From: Flavobacteriales bacterium
GTDB lineage: Bacteria; Bacteroidota; Bacteroidia; Flavobacteriales_D; Crocinitomicaceae
Assembly: GCA_947449575.1 (NCBI GenBank)
Contig: CANFRV010000014.1
Location: forward strand, 31,298 to 95,297
DNA: 64,000 nucleotides
Direction of reading: 5' to 3'
The position numbers and the translations under genes are program-made. The notes under the pieces are model-generated. The model made no database searches. It was not told the DNA's origin and worked only from the letters and a program-made list of their open reading frames with translations. Of this stretch, positions 29,765-39,317 are shown piece after piece (position 1 is the stretch's first letter; every line of letters begins with the position of its first letter).

Positions 29765-30169
29765 TTATGCTACCTTAATTGCACCATCAACTGTAATGGT
29801 AACGTGATTTGATCTTTTTCTAACTCTGTGAGCTCTTCCTTGTGGAGCAGGTTGAATTCTTTTCAACATTGCACCACCACCAACTTCAATTGATTTAACA
29901 ATTAACGTTTCATCTTCAATGCTCTTTCCTTCATTTTTTTGTTCCCAGTTAGCAATTGCTGAACGCAATAACTTACCTAAACTTGTAGAAGCATTTTTTG
30001 AATTGTGGTTTAAAATGTTTAAAGCTTTATTTACTTCAACACCTCTTACAAGATCAGCTACCAATCTCATTTTTCTTGGAGCAATTGGAGAATCATTTAA
30101 TCGAGCAAAGGCCAATGTAGTCCTTGCTTCTTTCATGTTCTCAGCTCTCAATCTTTTTCTAGCACCCAT
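29765..30169 (-). CDS. rplV: 50S ribosomal protein L22
   Basis: A 134-residue protein lining the peptide exit tunnel. It has [29 protein letters not shown] near the start and the C-terminal signature [29 protein letters not shown] with the tunnel beta-hairpin. About 20 residues longer than the E. coli form, mostly at the N-terminus ([20 protein letters not shown]). It follows rpsS by 18 bp. Confidence 0.98.
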   Translation of the reverse strand: MGARKRLRAENMKEARTTLAFARLNDSPIAPRKMRLVADLVRGVEVNKALNILNHNSKNASTSLGKLLRSAIANWEQKNEGKSIEDETLIVKSIEVGGGAMLKRIQPAPQGRAHRVRKRSNHVTITVDGAIKVA

Positions 30170-30187
30170 ACTATTTGCTATTAAGTT

Positions 30188-30466
30188 CTATCTTTTTTTA
30201 TCTTTCTTATTACCACCATGACCACGGAAGTTACGAGTTGGAGAAAATTCCCCCAATTTGTGACCTACCATGTTCTCTGTAGCAAAAACTGGAATAAATT
30301 TATTCCCATTATGTACAGCGAATGTCAACCCAACGAAGTCAGGTGTGATAGTAGAAGCACGAGACCAAGTTTTGATCACTGCTTTGCTTTCTGATGCTTT
30401 TGCATTATCCACACGTATCATTAATTTATAATGTACAAACGGTGGTTTCTTCAACGAACGACTCAT
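30188..30466 (-). CDS. rpsS: 30S ribosomal protein S19
   Basis: A 92-residue head protein. It begins [16 protein letters not shown], shows [45 protein letters not shown] and ends in a basic tail. Normal length. It starts 7 bp past the rplB stop. Confidence 0.98.
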   Translation of the reverse strand: MSRSLKKPPFVHYKLMIRVDNAKASESKAVIKTWSRASTITPDFVGLTFAVHNGNKFIPVFATENMVGHKLGEFSPTRNFRGHGGNKKDKKR

Positions 30467-30473
30467 ATCCTAT

Positions 30474-31298
30474 TTATTTTTTTCTTCTAGAGACGATAAA
30501 CTTATCTGAATATTTTTGCTTGTCACGTGTTCTGAATCCTTTTGCAGGAATAGAATTACGTGATCTTGGATGGCCTCCAGAACTTCTTCCTTCACCACCT
30601 CCCATAGGGTGATCCACTGGATTCATCACAACACCACGTACACGTGGACGACGACCCAACCATCTAGATCGACCTGCTTTACCAGATACCACTAAATTGT
30701 GTTCAGAATTAGAAACTGATCCAATTGTTGCTCTACAAGTAGTTAAAATCAATCTGATTTCACCTGAAGGCATTTTAACAATCGCATACTTACCATCACG
30801 AGCGTTCAGTTGTGCATATGTTCCTGCACCACGAGCAACTGCTCCACCTTTTCCTGGTTTTAATTCGATATTATGAATTACAGTACCAAGAGGAATATCA
30901 CTTAAGAAAAGTGTGTTTCCAACATTAGGAGCTGCAGTTTTTCCTGAAACAACTGTGTCACCAACTTTTAATCCGTCTGGTGCAACAATATAACGCTTCT
31001 CTCCATCTGCATAGAACAATAAAGCAATACGAGCAGTTCTATTCGGATCATATTCGATCGAATTAACTGTAGCTGGTACTTCTTCTTTATCGCGTTTAAA
31101 ATCAATAATACGGTATTTTTGCTTGTGACCACCTCCAATGTAACGCATGGTCATTCTACCGTCATTATTACGACCTCCATTCTTACTGATACCTACTACT
31201 AAGCTCTTTTCAGGAACTCTCGTAGTGATCTCTTTGTAATCACTGTTGATCTTGTGTCTTTGCCCTGGAGTTGTAGGCTTGAATTTCTTAAGACTCAT
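30474..31298 (-). CDS. rplB: 50S ribosomal protein L2
   Basis: A 274-residue protein central to the peptidyl transferase region. It has [17 protein letters not shown] sequence in the OB domain and the signature [26 protein letters not shown] near residues 218-243, including the conserved His of HPMGGGEG. Normal length. It follows rplW by 13 bp. Confidence 0.98.
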   Translation of the reverse strand: MSLKKFKPTTPGQRHKINSDYKEITTRVPEKSLVVGISKNGGRNNDGRMTMRYIGGGHKQKYRIIDFKRDKEEVPATVNSIEYDPNRTARIALLFYADGEKRYIVAPDGLKVGDTVVSGKTAAPNVGNTLFLSDIPLGTVIHNIELKPGKGGAVARGAGTYAQLNARDGKYAIVKMPSGEIRLILTTCRATIGSVSNSEHNLVVSGKAGRSRWLGRRPRVRGVVMNPVDHPMGGGEGRSSGGHPRSRNSIPAKGFRTRDKQKYSDKFIVSRRKK

Positions 31299-31311
31299 CT
31301 TTTTGAACTAC

Positions 31312-31608
31312 TTAAAAATTAGTAAACAAATCAATCGTTTCTCCATCTGCTACTGTCACAACTGCCTTTTTCCAAGGGTTGTTAGGTTGCTCAACGATAC
31401 CTCTATTCGTGTGTTTCACTGAGGATTTACCGCCGCCATATGTCATTGTACGAACTTCAGTTACGTGAACTGAGTACAGTTTCTCGACAGCATTTTTTAT
31501 TTCAATTTTGTTAGCCTTTTTATCAACTGAAAAAGTAAAACGGTTGAATTTTTCACCTGCCGCTGTTGCTTTTTCTGAAATGATAGGCTTTTTGATAATT
31601 ACTTTCAT
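31312..31608 (-). CDS. rplW: 50S ribosomal protein L23
   Basis: A 98-residue protein at the exit-tunnel rim, the docking site for trigger factor and SRP. It has IIKKPIISEKATAAGE at the start and NKIEIKNAVEKLYSVHVTEVRTM in the core, with a short basic loop after it. Normal length. It starts 5 bp past the rplD stop. Confidence 0.98.
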   Translation of the reverse strand: MKVIIKKPIISEKATAAGEKFNRFTFSVDKKANKIEIKNAVEKLYSVHVTEVRTMTYGGGKSSVKHTNRGIVEQPNNPWKKAVVTVADGETIDLFTNF

Positions 31609-31613
31609 TCCAA

Positions 31614-32240
31614 TTAGTTTAAGATCTTTTCGATAACTTCAATTGAACTTTCAGCCATAACAATTTTCTTCGCATTTAACACATCATATGTATTAACTGA
31701 ATCAGCTGTTACCACCTTAATTCTTCCTAGGTTACGTGATGACCAATAAACATTGTCATTTTGAGAACCTAATATCATCAAAACTTTTTCGTTTTCTAGT
31801 TTTAAACCAGCTAACATTGCTTTGAATTCTTGTGTCTTAGGAGACGCCATTTGTAAATCTTCTAAAACAAGAATCGCTTCCGATTTCATTTTATAAGCAA
31901 ATGCAGATTTTCTAGCTAAACGTTTTAATTTAACGTTTAATTTGAAATGGTAATTTCTTGGACGAGGTCCAAAAATACGACCACCACCAACTCTAGTTCC
32001 AGATTTAATATTACCAACACGCGCACCACCGGTACCCTTTTGTTTTTTAATCTTTCTACTAGATCCTGCTATTTCAGCTCTCTCTTTCGCTTTGTGCGTT
32101 CCTTGACGACGATTTGCCAAGTGTTGCTTTACGTCTAAATAGATTGCATGATCATTTGGTTCAATACCAAAAATAGCATCTGAAAGCGTTACTTTCTTAG
32201 AAGTAGCTTTTCCTTTTGAGTCAAATACTGTTACTTCCAT
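31614..32240 (-). CDS. rplD: 50S ribosomal protein L4
   Basis: A 208-residue protein with an extended tunnel loop (SSRKIKKQKGTGGARVGNIKSG followed by GGGRIFGPRPRNY). In E. coli L4 represses its own S10 operon; no equivalent leader was recognised here. Its ATG overlaps the rplC stop by one base, so the two are probably translationally coupled. Confidence 0.98.
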   Translation of the reverse strand: MEVTVFDSKGKATSKKVTLSDAIFGIEPNDHAIYLDVKQHLANRRQGTHKAKERAEIAGSSRKIKKQKGTGGARVGNIKSGTRVGGGRIFGPRPRNYHFKLNVKLKRLARKSAFAYKMKSEAILVLEDLQMASPKTQEFKAMLAGLKLENEKVLMILGSQNDNVYWSSRNLGRIKVVTADSVNTYDVLNAKKIVMAESSIEVIEKILN

Positions 32241-32854
32241 TAGTTTTGTAAAATTACGGTTGAACCTTTAGCTCCAGGAATTGATCCTTTCACTACTATC
32301 AAATTCCTATCACCTAATACTTTAAGAATTTGAAGATTCTCAATCATTACTCGAACATTTCCTGTTTGACCAGCCATACGCATTCCTTTGAATACCCGTG
32401 CTGGATAAGAAGCTGCTCCGATAGATCCTGGTGCACGCAAACGATTATGCTGACCGTGTGTTGCTTGACCAACTCCACCGAAACCATGACGTTTCACTAC
32501 CCCTTGGAAACCTTTTCCTTTTGAAGTACCAACTACTGCAACGAACGTACCTTCCTCGAAGATATTTACATCCACTACATCACCAAGATTTAAATTATCA
32601 AATCCTTTAAATTCAGCTAACTTCGCTTTTGGCGTCGTTGTTGCTTTTTTAAAGTGACCTTTCAATGCATTTGGAGTGTTTTTTTCTTTTCGCTCTCCAA
32701 ATCCTAATTGAATGGCTTCATAACCATCTCGGTCTTGTGTTTTAACCTGAGTTACAACGCAAGGACCAGCCTCTATCACTGTGCATGGTGTAGCCTTACC
32801 CTCGGCACTGTAGATGCTAGTCATTCCGACTTTCCTACCAATTATTCCCGGCAT
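32240..32854 (-). CDS. rplC: 50S ribosomal protein L3
   Basis: A 204-residue early-assembly protein. It begins [16 protein letters not shown] and carries the signature [24 protein letters not shown] followed by [14 protein letters not shown], with the Gln that is methylated in E. coli L3 in the GxGQATHGQ region. Normal length. It follows rpsJ by 14 bp. Confidence 0.98.
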   Translation of the reverse strand: MPGIIGRKVGMTSIYSAEGKATPCTVIEAGPCVVTQVKTQDRDGYEAIQLGFGERKEKNTPNALKGHFKKATTTPKAKLAEFKGFDNLNLGDVVDVNIFEEGTFVAVVGTSKGKGFQGVVKRHGFGGVGQATHGQHNRLRAPGSIGAASYPARVFKGMRMAGQTGNVRVMIENLQILKVLGDRNLIVVKGSIPGAKGSTVILQN

Positions 32855-32868
32855 ACTTTATTTATTTA

Positions 32869-33174
32869 TTAAACTTTAATTTCTACGTCAACTCCACTAG
32901 GAAGTTCTAATCTCATCAATGCATCCACTGTTTTTGAAGATGAACTGTAAATATCTAAAAGACGTTTGTAAGAGCATAATTGAAATTGCTCACGTGCTTT
33001 TTTCATTACGTGTGGAGATCTTAATACTGTGTAAATTCTTTTGTGCGTTGGTAATGGAATTGGTCCACTAACTACTGCACCTGTAGCTTTTACAGTTTTT
33101 ACGATTTTTTCAGCAGACTTATCTACCAAGTTGTGATCGTAAGATTTTAATTTAATTCTAATTCTTTGGCTCAT
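32869..33174 (-). CDS. rpsJ: 30S ribosomal protein S10
   Basis: A 101-residue protein that also serves in antitermination as NusE. It begins [25 protein letters not shown] and has the signature [21 protein letters not shown]. Normal length. It starts 10 bp past fusA with no tuf gene in between and no separate leader, so the S10 group is read from the str group. Confidence 0.98.
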   Translation of the reverse strand: MSQRIRIKLKSYDHNLVDKSAEKIVKTVKATGAVVSGPIPLPTHKRIYTVLRSPHVMKKAREQFQLCSYKRLLDIYSSSSKTVDALMRLELPSGVDVEIKV

Positions 33175-33184
33175 TATAATACTA

Positions 33185-35290
33185 TTAAGCGTTGACTTTT
33201 CCTTGAACTTTAGCGATTACAGCATCAGCAACATTTCTTGGTGCTTCTGTAAAATGTGAGAACTCCATACTTGAAGTAGCACGACCAGATGTTATTGTTC
33301 TCAATTGAGTAACGTATCCGAACATTTCTGATAATGGAACATCCGCTTTTACAACTTTTGATCCAGCTCTATCATCCATCCCTTTCATTAATCCTCTACG
33401 TCTGTTCAAATCACCTACAACATCACCCATATTCATTTCTGGTGTTACCACCTCTAATTTCATAATAGGCTCAAGAAGAACTGGTTTACATTTTTTAAGT
33501 GCATCACGGTATGCCATTCTAGCACAAACCTCGAAAGATAAAGCATCAGAATCCACATCATGGTAAGATCCATCCAGTAATGTTACTTTCATAGAATCCA
33601 CGATATATCCCGCTAATACTCCATTTTTCATTGAATCTCTAAATCCTTTTTCAACAGATGGTACAAATTCACGAGGAACATTTCCTCCTTTTACAGAGTT
33701 AACAAATTCCAAACCTGTTTTTTCAGGATCAGTTTGAGGTTCAATTCTAACCAAAATATCAGCAAATTTACCACGACCACCTGATTGCTTTTTGTAAGCC
33801 TCACGATGTTCAACAGAACCTGTTATTGCCTCTCTATATGAAACTTGAGGAGCTCCTTGATTTACTTCAACTTTGAATTCTCTTTTCAAACGGTCAATAA
33901 TAATCTCAAGGTGTAACTCACCCATTCCACTAATAATCGTTTGACCAGTATCTTCGTCCGTATTAACTCTAAAAGTAGGATCTTCCTCAGACAATTTATT
34001 TAAACCGATTGACAATCTATCTGTATCCGCTTGCGTTTTAGGTTCAATTGCTAATCCAATAACTGGATCAGGGAAATTCATAGATTCAAGAACAATTGGG
34101 TGCTTTTCATCACATAAAGTATCTCCTGTACGGATATCTTTAAATCCAACAACTGCCCCAATATCTCCAGCACCTAATTCTTCCACTTGATTTTGCTTAT
34201 TAGCATGCATTTGGAAGATACGAGAAATACGTTCTTTATTATCTGATCTTGTATTAAAAACATAAGATCCAGCTTGTAAGTTTCCTGAATAAGCACGAAT
34301 AAAACACAAACGACCTACGAATGGATCTGTTGCAATTTTAAATGCTAATGCAGCGAATGGTTCATCATATGAAGGTTGACGAGTTACTTCTTCACCTGTT
34401 TTTGGATTTACTCCTGTAATTCCTTCCACATCCATGGGTGAAGGTAATATCTCCATTACCATATCCAACATTGCCTGAACTCCTTTATTTTTAAAAGCAG
34501 ATCCACACATCATAGGAACAACTTTTCCTGCAATAGTAGCTTCTCTTAAAGCGTTAAGAATTTCTCTTTCTGTTAATGAATTTGGATCTTCAAAATATTT
34601 TTCCATTAAAGTATCATCGAACTCAGCAACTGCTTCCAATAATTCTTCTCTTAATTGACGAGCTTCATCAATAATATCTGCAGGAATTTCAATTTCTTTG
34701 AAAGTCATACCCATATCGGCTTCATTCCAAACAATTCCTTTAAAATTAATTAAATCAACTACTCCTTGAAAATCATCCTCCGCTCCAATATTTAATTGAA
34801 GTGGTAAAGCATGACTACCAAGCATTTCTTTCACTTGCTTACAAACAGCCAAAAAATCTGCACCTGAACGGTCCATTTTATTTACAAAACCAATTCTTGG
34901 TACATTGTAATTGTTTGCTAATCTCCAGTTTGTTTCAGATTGAGGCTCAACACCATCAACTGCAGAAAACAAAAACACCAAACCATCAAGTACACGTAAA
35001 GAACGGTTTACTTCAACTGTAAAATCAACGTGTCCAGGAGTATCAATGATATTCATATGATATTCTTGTCCGCGATATTGCCATTTTAAAGTAGTAGCCG
35101 CAGAAGTAATAGTAATACCTCTTTCTTGCTCTTGCTCCATCCAATCCATTGTAGCACCACCATCGTGAACTTCTCCGATTTTGTGATTTACACCACCATA
35201 ATAAAGAATACGCTCTGTAGTAGTTGTCTTACCCGCATCAATGTGAGCAGCAATACCAATATTTCTAGTAAATTTAAGATCTCTAGCCAT
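33185..35290 (-). CDS. fusA: Elongation factor G
   Basis: A 701-residue GTPase that drives ribosomal translocation. GTP-binding motifs are AHIDAGKTT at 15-23, RGITI at 57-61, DTPGH at 83-87 and NKMD at 137-140. Domains III-V follow, with [14 protein letters not shown] in domain III and the domain [12 protein letters not shown] loop region. Normal length and no missing motif. It starts 5 bp past the rpsG stop. tuf, which often follows fusA in other phyla, is absent. Confidence 0.98.
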   Translation of the reverse strand: MARDLKFTRNIGIAAHIDAGKTTTTERILYYGGVNHKIGEVHDGGATMDWMEQEQERGITITSAATTLKWQYRGQEYHMNIIDTPGHVDFTVEVNRSLRVLDGLVFLFSAVDGVEPQSETNWRLANNYNVPRIGFVNKMDRSGADFLAVCKQVKEMLGSHALPLQLNIGAEDDFQGVVDLINFKGIVWNEADMGMTFKEIEIPADIIDEARQLREELLEAVAEFDDTLMEKYFEDPNSLTEREILNALREATIAGKVVPMMCGSAFKNKGVQAMLDMVMEILPSPMDVEGITGVNPKTGEEVTRQPSYDEPFAALAFKIATDPFVGRLCFIRAYSGNLQAGSYVFNTRSDNKERISRIFQMHANKQNQVEELGAGDIGAVVGFKDIRTGDTLCDEKHPIVLESMNFPDPVIGLAIEPKTQADTDRLSIGLNKLSEEDPTFRVNTDEDTGQTIISGMGELHLEIIIDRLKREFKVEVNQGAPQVSYREAITGSVEHREAYKKQSGGRGKFADILVRIEPQTDPEKTGLEFVNSVKGGNVPREFVPSVEKGFRDSMKNGVLAGYIVDSMKVTLLDGSYHDVDSDALSFEVCARMAYRDALKKCKPVLLEPIMKLEVVTPEMNMGDVVGDLNRRRGLMKGMDDRAGSKVVKADVPLSEMFGYVTQLRTITSGRATSSMEFSHFTEAPRNVADAVIAKVQGKVNA

Positions 35291-35295
35291 TACTA

Positions 35296-35766
35296 TTAGA
35301 ATCTAAAGTGTGAGAATGCTTTGTTCGCCTCAGCCATTCTTAAAGTGTCTTCTTTTTTCTTATAAGCAGCTCCTTCTTCTTTCGAAGCAGCGATAAACTC
35401 TGCAGCTAATCTATTAGCCATTGTTTTCTCATTACGCTTACGTGAATAACCAATCATCCATTTCATTGCTAAAGACTGTTTACGGTCTTCACGAACTGGC
35501 GTTGGGATTTGGAAAGTTGCACCACCAACACGTCGGCTTCTAACCTCTACGCTTGGAGTTACATTCTCTAAACCTTTTTTAAATATATCTAAACCTACAG
35601 AGTCTTCAATTTTAGATTCGATTATATCAATCGCATCGTAAAATATTTTAAACGCTAAGGTTTTCTTCCCGTCGTACATTAAATTATTAACGAACTTAGT
35701 TACCAGAACCTCATTGAAACGTGGATCCGGAAGGATGGTAATCTTTTTGGCTTTTCTTCTTCTCAT
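35296..35766 (-). CDS. rpsG: 30S ribosomal protein S7
   Basis: A 156-residue head-assembly protein. It begins [19 protein letters not shown] and shows [28 protein letters not shown], the family signature. Normal length. It follows rpsL by 18 bp and precedes fusA by 5 bp, the standard str order. Confidence 0.98.
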   Translation of the reverse strand: MRRRKAKKITILPDPRFNEVLVTKFVNNLMYDGKKTLAFKIFYDAIDIIESKIEDSVGLDIFKKGLENVTPSVEVRSRRVGGATFQIPTPVREDRKQSLAMKWMIGYSRKRNEKTMANRLAAEFIAASKEEGAAYKKKEDTLRMAEANKAFSHFRF

Positions 35767-35784
35767 CGTATTAAAGCTTTAAAA

Positions 35785-36162
35785 TTATTTCTGTTTAGGT
35801 CTCTTAGTTCCATACTTCGAGCGACGTTGTGTTCTTCCTTCAACACCCGCAGTATCTTCAGCTCCTCGCACGATGTGGTATCTAACCCCTGGAAGATCTT
35901 TTACTCTTCCTCCTCGTACAAGCACTAATGAATGCTCTTGTAAATTGTGACCCTCACCTCCGATGTAAGCGTTTACTTCCTTACCATTGGTAAGACGAAC
36001 TCTGGCTACCTTACGCATAGCTGAATTCGGTTTTTTAGGTGTAGTGGTGTAAACTCTTACACATACTCCTTTACGCTGTGGACAAGAATCAAGTGCTGCT
36101 GACTTGCTCTTTTTTACCACTGCAGTTCTGCCTTTGCGCACTAACTGTTGAATAGTTGGCAT
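35785..36162 (-). CDS. rpsL: 30S ribosomal protein S12
   Basis: A 125-residue decoding-centre protein and first gene of the whole ribosomal array. The [17 protein letters not shown] and [11 protein letters not shown] segments are present. The Lys and Pro positions linked to streptomycin response carry the ordinary residues. A -7 box lies 57 bp upstream at 36220-36227 with a hairpin between it and the gene. One promoter here may serve all genes down to rplQ. Confidence 0.98.
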   Translation of the reverse strand: MPTIQQLVRKGRTAVVKKSKSAALDSCPQRKGVCVRVYTTTPKKPNSAMRKVARVRLTNGKEVNAYIGGEGHNLQEHSLVLVRGGRVKDLPGVRYHIVRGAEDTAGVEGRTQRRSKYGTKRPKQK

Positions 36163-36194
36163 ATAAACCTATTAACTTTTGTGAATAAATAAAA

Positions 36195-36219
36195 CACCCC
36201 AAAACACTTTTTGGGAGTG
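36195..36219 (-). promoter_or_regulatory. Hairpin at the rpsL transcript start
   Basis: On the minus strand CCCAAAA and TTTTGGG pair around an AGTG loop and are extended by a U-G pair and outer CA/UG pairs. TTTTATTTATT follows. It lies directly after the -7 box, near the expected 5' end of the ribosomal mRNA. It could protect the mRNA end or act as an attenuator. Confidence 0.4.
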
Positions 36220-36227
36220 CAAAGATA
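36220..36227 (-). promoter_or_regulatory. -7 box for the ribosomal array
   Basis: TATCTTTG on the minus strand matches the Bacteroidota -7 consensus TAnnTTTG and lies 57 bp before rpsL. There is no good TTG at the -33 position. Location ahead of a 17-kb co-oriented array is the main support. Confidence 0.6.
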
Positions 36228-36260
36228 GGACATTTATTTTATAAACCTAAGGTATTTCTA

Positions 36261-36291
36261 AAAAAAGTGACTTTTTTCACATTATAATGTG
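36261..36291 (-). terminator. Back-to-back palindromes between the acyl-CoA dehydrogenase gene and the rpsL promoter
   Basis: AAAAAAGT-G-ACTTTTTT at 36261-36277 abuts CACATTATAATGTG at 36278-36291, both perfect dyads. On the minus strand the first ends in seven T residues, which could terminate the 3-hydroxyacyl-CoA dehydrogenase transcript. Their place 34 bp upstream of the -7 box also allows an operator or UP-like role. The remaining bases to 36379 show no gene. Confidence 0.4.
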
Positions 36292-36379
36292 TGTATCTTT
36301 TTTTTTGTGGGTTTTTAGCCGTAAATTGAGTGTCCGTTTTTATTCCCTAAAAAATAAAAGAAATTCGAAAGAATAGATA

Positions 36380-37549
36380 TTATTTACTATTAAATAAATG
36401 ATTTTCTCTCACCTTTCTTTTTAAGAACGGACTTGGACGATATCGATCTTCTCCGTATTCTGAAAATAGATCTTCTAGTTTTGCTAGCACATTATCTAAT
36501 CCTAATTCATCTGCCCATTGAAGCAATCCTTTTGGATAATTTACACCCTTTGTCATGGCTAAATCAATATCTTCTCGAGTTGCCACATTTAAAAACAAAG
36601 CATCAAAGGCTTCATTAATTAACATCACGATAATCCTGTCAAAAATTTGTTGACCAAGTGCTGTGTCTTCATTTGGTTTAGGAAGTTCAACTCCTTGCGT
36701 ATAATCATAATATCCTCTACCTGATTTTCTTCCGTAAAAGCCGGCTTCTGAATGACGCTTTTGAGTAAATGAAGGTTTGAATCTTGGGTCGTAATAAAAG
36801 GCAGAAAACACGGACTCCGTGACAGCATAATTAACGTCATTCCCTATATAATCCATCAATGTAAAAGGTCCCATTTTAAAACCTCCTATATACGTCATCG
36901 CCCAATCGATTGTTGCAAAATCAGCAATTCCTTCCTCATAAATCCTTAATGCTTCTCCATAAAATGGTCTAGCAACTCTATTTACTATAAAACCTGGTGT
37001 ATCCTTTGCTAGAACTGTCACTTTTCCCCAGCTTTCAATCAATGACTTAGAATATTTTAATGTTGATTCAGAAGTTTGAACTGCTGGAATAATTTCAACC
37101 AAAGGCATCAATGGAGCTGGATTAAAAAAATGTATCCCAATTACTCTATTGGAATGTTTTAAGATAGATCCAATGGCTGCAATTGAAAGTGATGAAGTAT
37201 TACTTGCTAAAATACAATCATCAGAAACAATTTTTTCAAGTTGAGAAAATACGGCGTGTTTAATCTCAATTTTTTCTACAATCGCCTCGATCACTATTCC
37301 ACAATTGGAAAATGAATCGAAACTAGAACTATAACTGATTTTATTGCTGGTCTCAATCATTTGCTCATTCGTCATTTTCCCTTTTTCTACTAATCTCGAA
37401 AAAATAGACTGAAAATTTTTCTCTGCTTTATCTAACGCATCTGAATTCACATCTACCAAAACAACTCTATGCCCGGCTTGTGCAGCAACTTGAGCTATTC
37501 CAGCTCCCATAGTACCAGCACCAAGGACTCCAACTTTCGAAATATTCAT
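36380..37549 (-). CDS. 3-Hydroxyacyl-CoA dehydrogenase
   Basis: A 389-residue NAD-dependent enzyme that oxidises 3-hydroxyacyl-CoA. The Rossmann motif GAGTMGAG is at residues 10-17, followed by EAIVEKIEIK, SNTSSLSI and IHFFNPAPLMPLVEI with the catalytic His. Two C-terminal 3HCDH domains follow (TPGFIVNRVARPFYGEA near 185; the second from about 295). This arrangement is that of the PaaH/PaaC-type enzymes of phenylacetate degradation and of 3-hydroxybutyryl-CoA dehydrogenases. It follows the enoyl-CoA hydratase gene by 34 bp, so the two form an operon. Without other paa genes, either pathway is possible. Confidence 0.85.
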   Translation of the reverse strand: MNISKVGVLGAGTMGAGIAQVAAQAGHRVVLVDVNSDALDKAEKNFQSIFSRLVEKGKMTNEQMIETSNKISYSSSFDSFSNCGIVIEAIVEKIEIKHAVFSQLEKIVSDDCILASNTSSLSIAAIGSILKHSNRVIGIHFFNPAPLMPLVEIIPAVQTSESTLKYSKSLIESWGKVTVLAKDTPGFIVNRVARPFYGEALRIYEEGIADFATIDWAMTYIGGFKMGPFTLMDYIGNDVNYAVTESVFSAFYYDPRFKPSFTQKRHSEAGFYGRKSGRGYYDYTQGVELPKPNEDTALGQQIFDRIIVMLINEAFDALFLNVATREDIDLAMTKGVNYPKGLLQWADELGLDNVLAKLEDLFSEYGEDRYRPSPFLKRKVRENHLFNSK

Positions 37550-37583
37550 ATTTTTATTATCTTCTAAAGAATGAATTAACTTT

Positions 37584-38357
37584 TTATTTTCCAGTAAATA
37601 TAGGTTTCCTTTTTTCCATAAAGGCGGTTACTCCTTCATTAAAATCATCCGTTTTTCCTGCTTCTGTTTGCAATTCTTCCTCGACGCTTAATTGTTCTGA
37701 AAGTGAATTTGAAAAACTTTGATTCACTGCTCTTTTTGTTAACCCTAATCCTCGCGTGGGCATTGTGGCCAACTTTTCTGCAAAAGCAATAACGACACTT
37801 TCAAAAACTTCATCTTCTACGGCTTGATAGATCATATTCATTTTTTCTGCCTCTTCCGCAGAAATTTTATCCCCTGTCATCATTAATGCAAGTGCCTTTT
37901 GAGAACCTATAATTCTAGGAAGAAAAAACGTACCTCCTGAATCTGGAATTAAACCGATTTTTGAAAATACCTGAATAAAACTTGCGCTTTTTTTTGCAAT
38001 CGTTATATCACATGCCAATGCAATATTAGCACCGGCACCTGCAGCAACACCATTGACAGCTGCAATAATAGGTTTTTCAATATTTCTAATTCTTTCAATA
38101 ATAGGATTATAATGTTCTTTGACAATCATTTTTAATTCTGGACCATTGGGATCTGTTGCTTCCGCTAAATCTTGACCAGCACAAAAAGCTTTTCCCTCTC
38201 CAGTGATAACAATTGCCCTAACATCATCATTCTTTTCGCACTCATCCAATGTTTTTTGCAATGCCAAAGCCATTGCTTTATTAAACGAATTAAAAACTTC
38301 AGGTCTGTTTAATTTAATCTCACAAACATTGTTCCTATGACTAATCAATAATTCCAT
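37584..38357 (-). CDS. Enoyl-CoA hydratase/isomerase, PaaG-like
   Basis: A 257-residue crotonase-fold protein acting on enoyl-CoA thioesters. It has AFCAGQDLAEA for the first oxyanion-hole segment and AAVNGVAAGAGANIALACD for the second. IGLIPDSGGTFFLPRIIG carries Asp where hydratases have a catalytic Glu. That Asp pattern is typical of PaaG, the ring-epoxyacetyl-CoA isomerase of phenylacetate breakdown. It precedes the 3-hydroxyacyl-CoA dehydrogenase in the order seen in paa clusters, but paaABCDE are not nearby. A general 2,3-enoyl-CoA isomerase remains possible. Confidence 0.78.
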   Translation of the reverse strand: MELLISHRNNVCEIKLNRPEVFNSFNKAMALALQKTLDECEKNDDVRAIVITGEGKAFCAGQDLAEATDPNGPELKMIVKEHYNPIIERIRNIEKPIIAAVNGVAAGAGANIALACDITIAKKSASFIQVFSKIGLIPDSGGTFFLPRIIGSQKALALMMTGDKISAEEAEKMNMIYQAVEDEVFESVVIAFAEKLATMPTRGLGLTKRAVNQSFSNSLSEQLSVEEELQTEAGKTDDFNEGVTAFMEKRKPIFTGK

Positions 38358-38530
38358 TTTGCTATTTTTCTACGAATATAAGAAGGTGCGTTGAATTAAT
38401 AACAGTGTGCTGTAAAAATGATGCGAGAAAAATACAAAAAGGCGAAATTTTAGTATTCTTAAATTTAAAACCTCTTAAGACCAAAAGACAATGAAAAGAT
38501 GAATTATTTGTGTTTCCTTGTTCTAAAAGT

Positions 38531-39316
38531 CTAAACATTTAAAAACGCTGAAATTGTGCGCAACACTTCAGCTGGTGATTCAAGATGTGCCATATGACCA
38601 GCATTTGGTATTATTTTGAATTGGATATCTATAGCTTCAATCTGCGCAAGCATTATCTCTAAAGGTATAATTGTATCCAATTCTCCTTGAATTAGTAAAA
38701 AATCTTTCTTACAATCACCAACTAATTTAGAATGATTATTTCTATTTCTCATCGCTAATGATGCATACGAAATAGAATGTTTATCCATCATGGAAGACTC
38801 GGAAATTAATTCAGCAATTTCTTTACTAAACTTTTCTTCGTGCACAAATAAATTGGGAATCGATTCTTTGATAAATAAGTTTTTATTTTTCATCACAATA
38901 TCTACTACTCTCAATCGATCTTTCTTTTTAGAAGCAGAATCTTCCCAAAAATTAGAATTTAAGAGAATTACTTTTTCACATTTCATTGCGGTCGAATCTT
39001 TTTCAGATACAGTTGTTTCCTTTTTTACAGCTAATGCAACATATCCTCCCATAGAATGTCCAATGATTGAAAAATTTTGACATTCTAAAAAAGATAGAAC
39101 CTCTAACACTTTTTTAGCCATAAATTCAATCGATGGATCGCTATCATCATGATTGATAGATTCTCCATGTCCAGGTAAATCAATCAGAATAGATTTAATC
39201 GGGAGTTTTTCCAACCCTAAATCTCGCCACATTGATTTAGATTCTAAAAACCCATGTAAAAAAACCACTGGATAGCCCTTTCCGACAATCCTATACTTCA
39301 ATAATACGTCATTCAT
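38531..39316 (-). CDS. Alpha/beta hydrolase
   Basis: A 261-residue alpha/beta-hydrolase-fold enzyme of the esterase/haloperoxidase-like type. The oxyanion segment is HGFLESKSMW (21-30), DLPGHGES follows, and the nucleophile is Ser88 in IGHSMGG. The acid is in QGELDTIIP near 214 and the His in NAGHMAHLES near 242. No signal peptide, so cytoplasmic. The substrate cannot be told from the sequence. It starts 1 bp after the pepP stop, so the two are one operon. A 173-bp spacer with no recognised gene separates it from the enoyl-CoA hydratase gene. Confidence 0.78.
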   Translation of the reverse strand: MNDVLLKYRIVGKGYPVVFLHGFLESKSMWRDLGLEKLPIKSILIDLPGHGESINHDDSDPSIEFMAKKVLEVLSFLECQNFSIIGHSMGGYVALAVKKETTVSEKDSTAMKCEKVILLNSNFWEDSASKKKDRLRVVDIVMKNKNLFIKESIPNLFVHEEKFSKEIAELISESSMMDKHSISYASLAMRNRNNHSKLVGDCKKDFLLIQGELDTIIPLEIMLAQIEAIDIQFKIIPNAGHMAHLESPAEVLRTISAFLNV

Positions 39317-39317
39317 T

